DNA of 62,918 nucleotides from Streptacidiphilus neutrinimicus. GTDB taxonomy: Bacteria > Actinomycetota > Actinomycetes > Streptomycetales > Streptomycetaceae. Shown here piece after piece: positions 61,503-62,918 of the stretch. The notes under the pieces are model-generated. The model had not been told where the DNA came from and searched no databases. It saw only the letters and a program-made list of their open reading frames with translations. Both the position numbers and the translations under genes were made by a program. The DNA lies in the NCBI RefSeq assembly GCF_000787815.1, contig NZ_BBPO01000021.1, positions 51,923-114,840 on the forward strand. Reading direction: 5' to 3'. Numbering within the stretch: the stretch's first letter is position 1; every line of letters begins with the position of its first letter.

Positions 61503-61957
61503 CCACGACCGCCGAACTCATCGAGCAGGAACGCCGCCTGCAGTTCACCCGGTTCACCAACGAGGACGCCTGGCGGCTCGGCTGCCTGCTGGTCGACCTC
61601 GCACGGGAGCGGCAGCTACCGGTCGCCGTCGACATCCGCCGCGGGGAGCAGCAGCTCTTCCACTTCGCCGCGCCAGGCACCTGCGCGGACAACGACGCCT
61701 GGATCGAGCGGAAGATCCGCGTGGTGCGGCGGTACGGAGCCAGCTCCTACCTCGTCGGCCAGCGCTTCCGGGAGCAGGGCAGCAGTTTCGAGGAGAAGTC
61801 GCGCCTCGACCCCGACCAGTACGCGGCGCACGGCGGCGCGTTCCCGATCGTGATCGCGGACGTCGGTCTGGTGGGGACGGTCGCCGTCTCGGGACTGCCG
61901 CAGGTGGACGACCACAAGCTGGTGGTCGAGGCGCTGGAGCACTTCTTGGAGGGATGA
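61499..61957 (+). CDS. UPF0303-family protein
   Basis: A 152-residue protein of the UPF0303 group, which belongs to the heme-degrading/DUF336-like superfamily. Marks: LQFTRFTNEDAWRLGCLLVDLA, LPVAVDIRRGEQQLFHFAAPG, ADNDAWIERKIRVVRRYG, AAHGGAFPIVI and the C-terminal VGTVAVSGLPQVDDHKLVVEAL. Biochemical role is unknown; despite the superfamily, heme binding is not shown here. It overlaps the Gfo/Idh gene by four bases and is a common partner of such oxidoreductases. Confidence 0.9.
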   Translation: MTTTAELIEQERRLQFTRFTNEDAWRLGCLLVDLARERQLPVAVDIRRGEQQLFHFAAPGTCADNDAWIERKIRVVRRYGASSYLVGQRFREQGSSFEEKSRLDPDQYAAHGGAFPIVIADVGLVGTVAVSGLPQVDDHKLVVEALEHFLEG

Positions 61958-62020
61958 CAGCCGACACGGACGGCAGGCCGTGGGCAGCAGGCCTGAGGGA
62001 TGACTGCCCCAGCAGCGACG

Positions 62021-62659
62021 TCAGACGAGGTGCGCGGCGTCGTTCCAGCGCTCGATGGCACGCTCCGCGTACTCCCAGGTCAGCACGGACAGCGTGGCCG
62101 GGCCCAGCTTGAACTGCTGGCCGCCCTCGGGCGGCAGGCCGAGCCAGCGGGCGGTCATGATCCGCAGCAGGTGGCCGTGGGCGAAGACGACGACGTCGTG
62201 GTCGGCGGCGTGCATCACCGTCGAGTCGGGGTCGGGTACGCCCACGCGGGCGTCCAGCTCGGCGAGGAACGCGTCGACCCGGGCGCCGACCTCGGCGAGC
62301 TTCTCGCCGCCCGGGACGCCGTCGCGCCAGATCAGCCAGCCCGGTTCGCGCTCGGCCCGGATGTCCGGGCCGGTCAGGCCCTCGTAGCCGCCGTAGTCCC
62401 ACTCCTGCAGCCGTTCGTCGGTGCGCAGGCGCGCGCCGAAGCCGGCGAGCTCGGCGGTCTCGCGGGCCCGGGAGAGCGGGCTGCTGACGATCTCCGCGTC
62501 CGCGAGCCCGTTCCACGGCGCGGCGGCGAGGCGCGCGCCCAGGCGGCGCGCCATGTCGCGCCCCTCGTCGGTCAGCGGCACGTCGGTGCGACCGGTGTGC
62601 CGACCGGTGGCGGACCAGCTGGTCTCACCGTGCCGAACCAGAATGATCCGCGCGGGCAT
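62021..62659 (-). CDS. histidine phosphatase family protein (phosphoglycerate-mutase fold)
   Basis: A 212-residue phosphatase. Catalytic RHGET (Arg9, His10) near the N-terminus, then TDVPLTDEGRDMARRLGARL, SSPLSRARETAELAG (second Arg), LQEWDYGGYEGLT (Glu) and VVVFAHGHLLRIMTARWLGL (second His). The full histidine phosphatase active site is present. The substrate is a small phosphorylated metabolite; it is too short and divergent for a glycolytic mutase. GAGGAGG precedes the ATG at 62659. The long extension upstream in the same frame is not conserved. Confidence 0.9.
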   Translation of the reverse strand: MPARIILVRHGETSWSATGRHTGRTDVPLTDEGRDMARRLGARLAAAPWNGLADAEIVSSPLSRARETAELAGFGARLRTDERLQEWDYGGYEGLTGPDIRAEREPGWLIWRDGVPGGEKLAEVGARVDAFLAELDARVGVPDPDSTVMHAADHDVVVFAHGHLLRIMTARWLGLPPEGGQQFKLGPATLSVLTWEYAERAIERWNDAAHLV

Positions 62660-62918
62660 GCGTGCCTCCTCGGGCAACGCCGGGGACCGGCCGCACGCCG
62701 CGCTGCGCGCATCCGGTGCACTCCGGGACGGGAAATCAACGAGTACTCCCATGATCTCGGACTCCGCGGCAGCCCGCGCACGCGGGCCGGATCGCGAGAC
62801 CGGGCGGATGCGTGCCCGCTCCAGGGGCGCACCGGGCGGCCTCTGCACTCCCGCAAGGGCCTGGGACGCCCGAGGGCTCGTCGGCCGATGAGCCATGGTG
62901 TCGGCAGAGCGCGCCGGG
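62660..62918. other. right-edge intergenic sequence
   Basis: About 259 bases upstream of the histidine phosphatase gene to the end of the window. No gene or clear signal is seen; a gene may begin beyond the edge. Confidence 0.4.

Overview
This window is chromosomal DNA from a high-GC actinobacterium. The gene content points to the family Streptomycetaceae (Streptomyces, Kitasatospora or Streptacidiphilus; I cannot choose the genus). The strongest pointers are an AdpA-type developmental regulator with an in-frame TTA (bldA-type) codon, followed by oligoribonuclease and tRNA-His; a CebR-type LacI repressor with the 14-bp palindrome TGGGAGCGCTCCCA in front of a GH1 beta-glucosidase; a 429-residue citrate synthase with a GTG start; and frequent GTG/TTG starts. 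The order of the housekeeping genes looks like a conserved core-chromosome segment, with local replacements. There is no rRNA, no CRISPR array, no insertion sequence and no prophage that I can recognise.

Layout. 1-5.6 kb: a histidine-bearing membrane protein, a secreted alkaline-phosphatase-fold hydrolase, a SpoIIE-type phosphatase and a PrsW-family protease. 5.7-10.2 kb: an SGNH hydrolase behind an operator-like palindrome, then the copper pair copZ-copA behind a CsoR-like operator, then an SDR. 10.6-16.9 kb: citrate synthase, a RecD2-like helicase, a two-domain VOC protein, glutathione peroxidase, a GNAT and DUF2218. 17-26.5 kb: small regulators paired with transporters (MarR, EamA, trypsin-like protease, LysR, ZIP, ArsR-MFS), plus a coiled-coil protein with a restriction-endonuclease-like C-terminus. 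26.7-31 kb: a single-chain double ABC exporter whose linker carries pentapeptide-type repeats. 31-38.6 kb: TetR and the leucine/isovaleryl degradation operon (carboxyltransferase, biotin carboxylase, HMG-CoA lyase, acyl-CoA dehydrogenase). 38.7-45.5 kb: USP, HAD, GNAT, adpA, orn, tRNA-His, SPFH. 45.7-55.5 kb: cebR-like gene, three CebR-type boxes, bglC, then a five-gene Opp/Dpp-class ABC transporter. 55.6-62.7 kb: spermidine-synthase-like protein, XRE/TPR regulator, ROK regulator divergent from a Gfo/Idh oxidoreductase and a UPF0303 protein, and a histidine phosphatase.

How the genes work together. The clearest unit is sugar uptake: in well-studied Streptomyces the cebR-bglC interval holds the CUT1 transporter cebEFG, but here bglC follows the CebR boxes directly and is followed by an oligopeptide/oligosaccharide (SBP_bac_5) transporter with two of its own ATPases, so cello-oligosaccharide import appears to have been re-plumbed. 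The second unit is branched-chain acyl-CoA catabolism under a divergent TetR. A cross-cutting observation is that short tandem repeats of 13, 14, about 19 and 29 bp begin at or include the stop codons of several genes, some of them convergent, so the 3' ends of genes in this genome seem to be repeat-prone.
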